Below, in pieces: positions 12,107 through 12,116 of a DNA stretch of 12,116 bases (positions are counted from its first letter, which is position 1; each line of letters begins with the position of its first letter). Under the pieces are notes generated by a model. It was given only the letters and a program-made list of their open reading frames with translations, was not told the origin of the DNA and did no database searches. The position numbers and the translations under genes are program-made. The stretch is from JAYWAM01 sp043782425 (GTDB taxonomy: Bacteria > Pseudomonadota > Gammaproteobacteria > Burkholderiales > Usitatibacteraceae). The DNA lies in contig JAYWAM010000243.1 of the NCBI GenBank assembly GCA_043782425.1, positions 1-12,116 on the forward strand. The letters are read 5' to 3'.

Positions 12107-12116
12107 AAACCCCTGC

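Overview
The window looks like a chromosomal segment of a moderately GC-rich Gram-negative proteobacterium, most likely a betaproteobacterium. The main evidence is gene order and protein type. mltD, gloB, a yafS-like methyltransferase, rnhA and dnaQ lie close together, as they do in Escherichia coli and many beta/gammaproteobacteria. The sequences are clearly not enterobacterial. The species cannot be named from sequence alone. No rRNA, tRNA or CRISPR array was seen.

Left edge (1-931): a higBA-type toxin-antitoxin pair on the minus strand. It has its own promoter and a perfect inverted-repeat operator. An integron attC-like site lies to its left and a weaker, partly similar sequence to its right, so it may be a captured gene cassette or a relic of one.

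Housekeeping block (932-3931): on the minus strand, in order of transcription, a yafS-like methyltransferase, rnhA (RNase HI), dnaQ (DNA polymerase III epsilon) and a small DUF971 gene. The last three are tightly packed, with a 1-base stop/start overlap at rnhA/dnaQ and an 8-base overlap at dnaQ/DUF971. gloB (glyoxalase II) diverges from the methyltransferase. The -35 box of the proposed methyltransferase promoter lies inside the first codons of gloB.

Middle (3950-7445): a GNAT acetyltransferase related to diamine acetyltransferases, a repeat-filled spacer, and a TldD-like/PmbA(TldE)-like metalloprotease pair joined by a TAATG overlap. These genes sit between gloB and mltD, which are neighbours in E. 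coli.

Right part (7446-12116): an exported MltD-like lytic transglycosylase with two LysM domains; a brnTA toxin-antitoxin locus whose toxin gene carries a 2-base frameshift while the antitoxin is intact; and, on the minus strand, a large M3-family zinc oligopeptidase with a signal peptide.

The spacers are rich in small palindromic repeats of at least three kinds. A C-rich/G-rich family has four copies, each able to form a G-quadruplex. Two REPIN-like elements carry the GTAG/CTAC tags typical of REP sequences. The right edge holds a cluster of perfect hairpins. No single large undescribed system is evident. The best leads are the attC-bounded higBA unit, the G-quadruplex repeat family, the apparently leaderless toxin genes paired with antitoxin genes that have ribosome-binding sites, and a small ORF stop-start coupled to the GNAT gene just upstream of the TldD/TldE-like pair.
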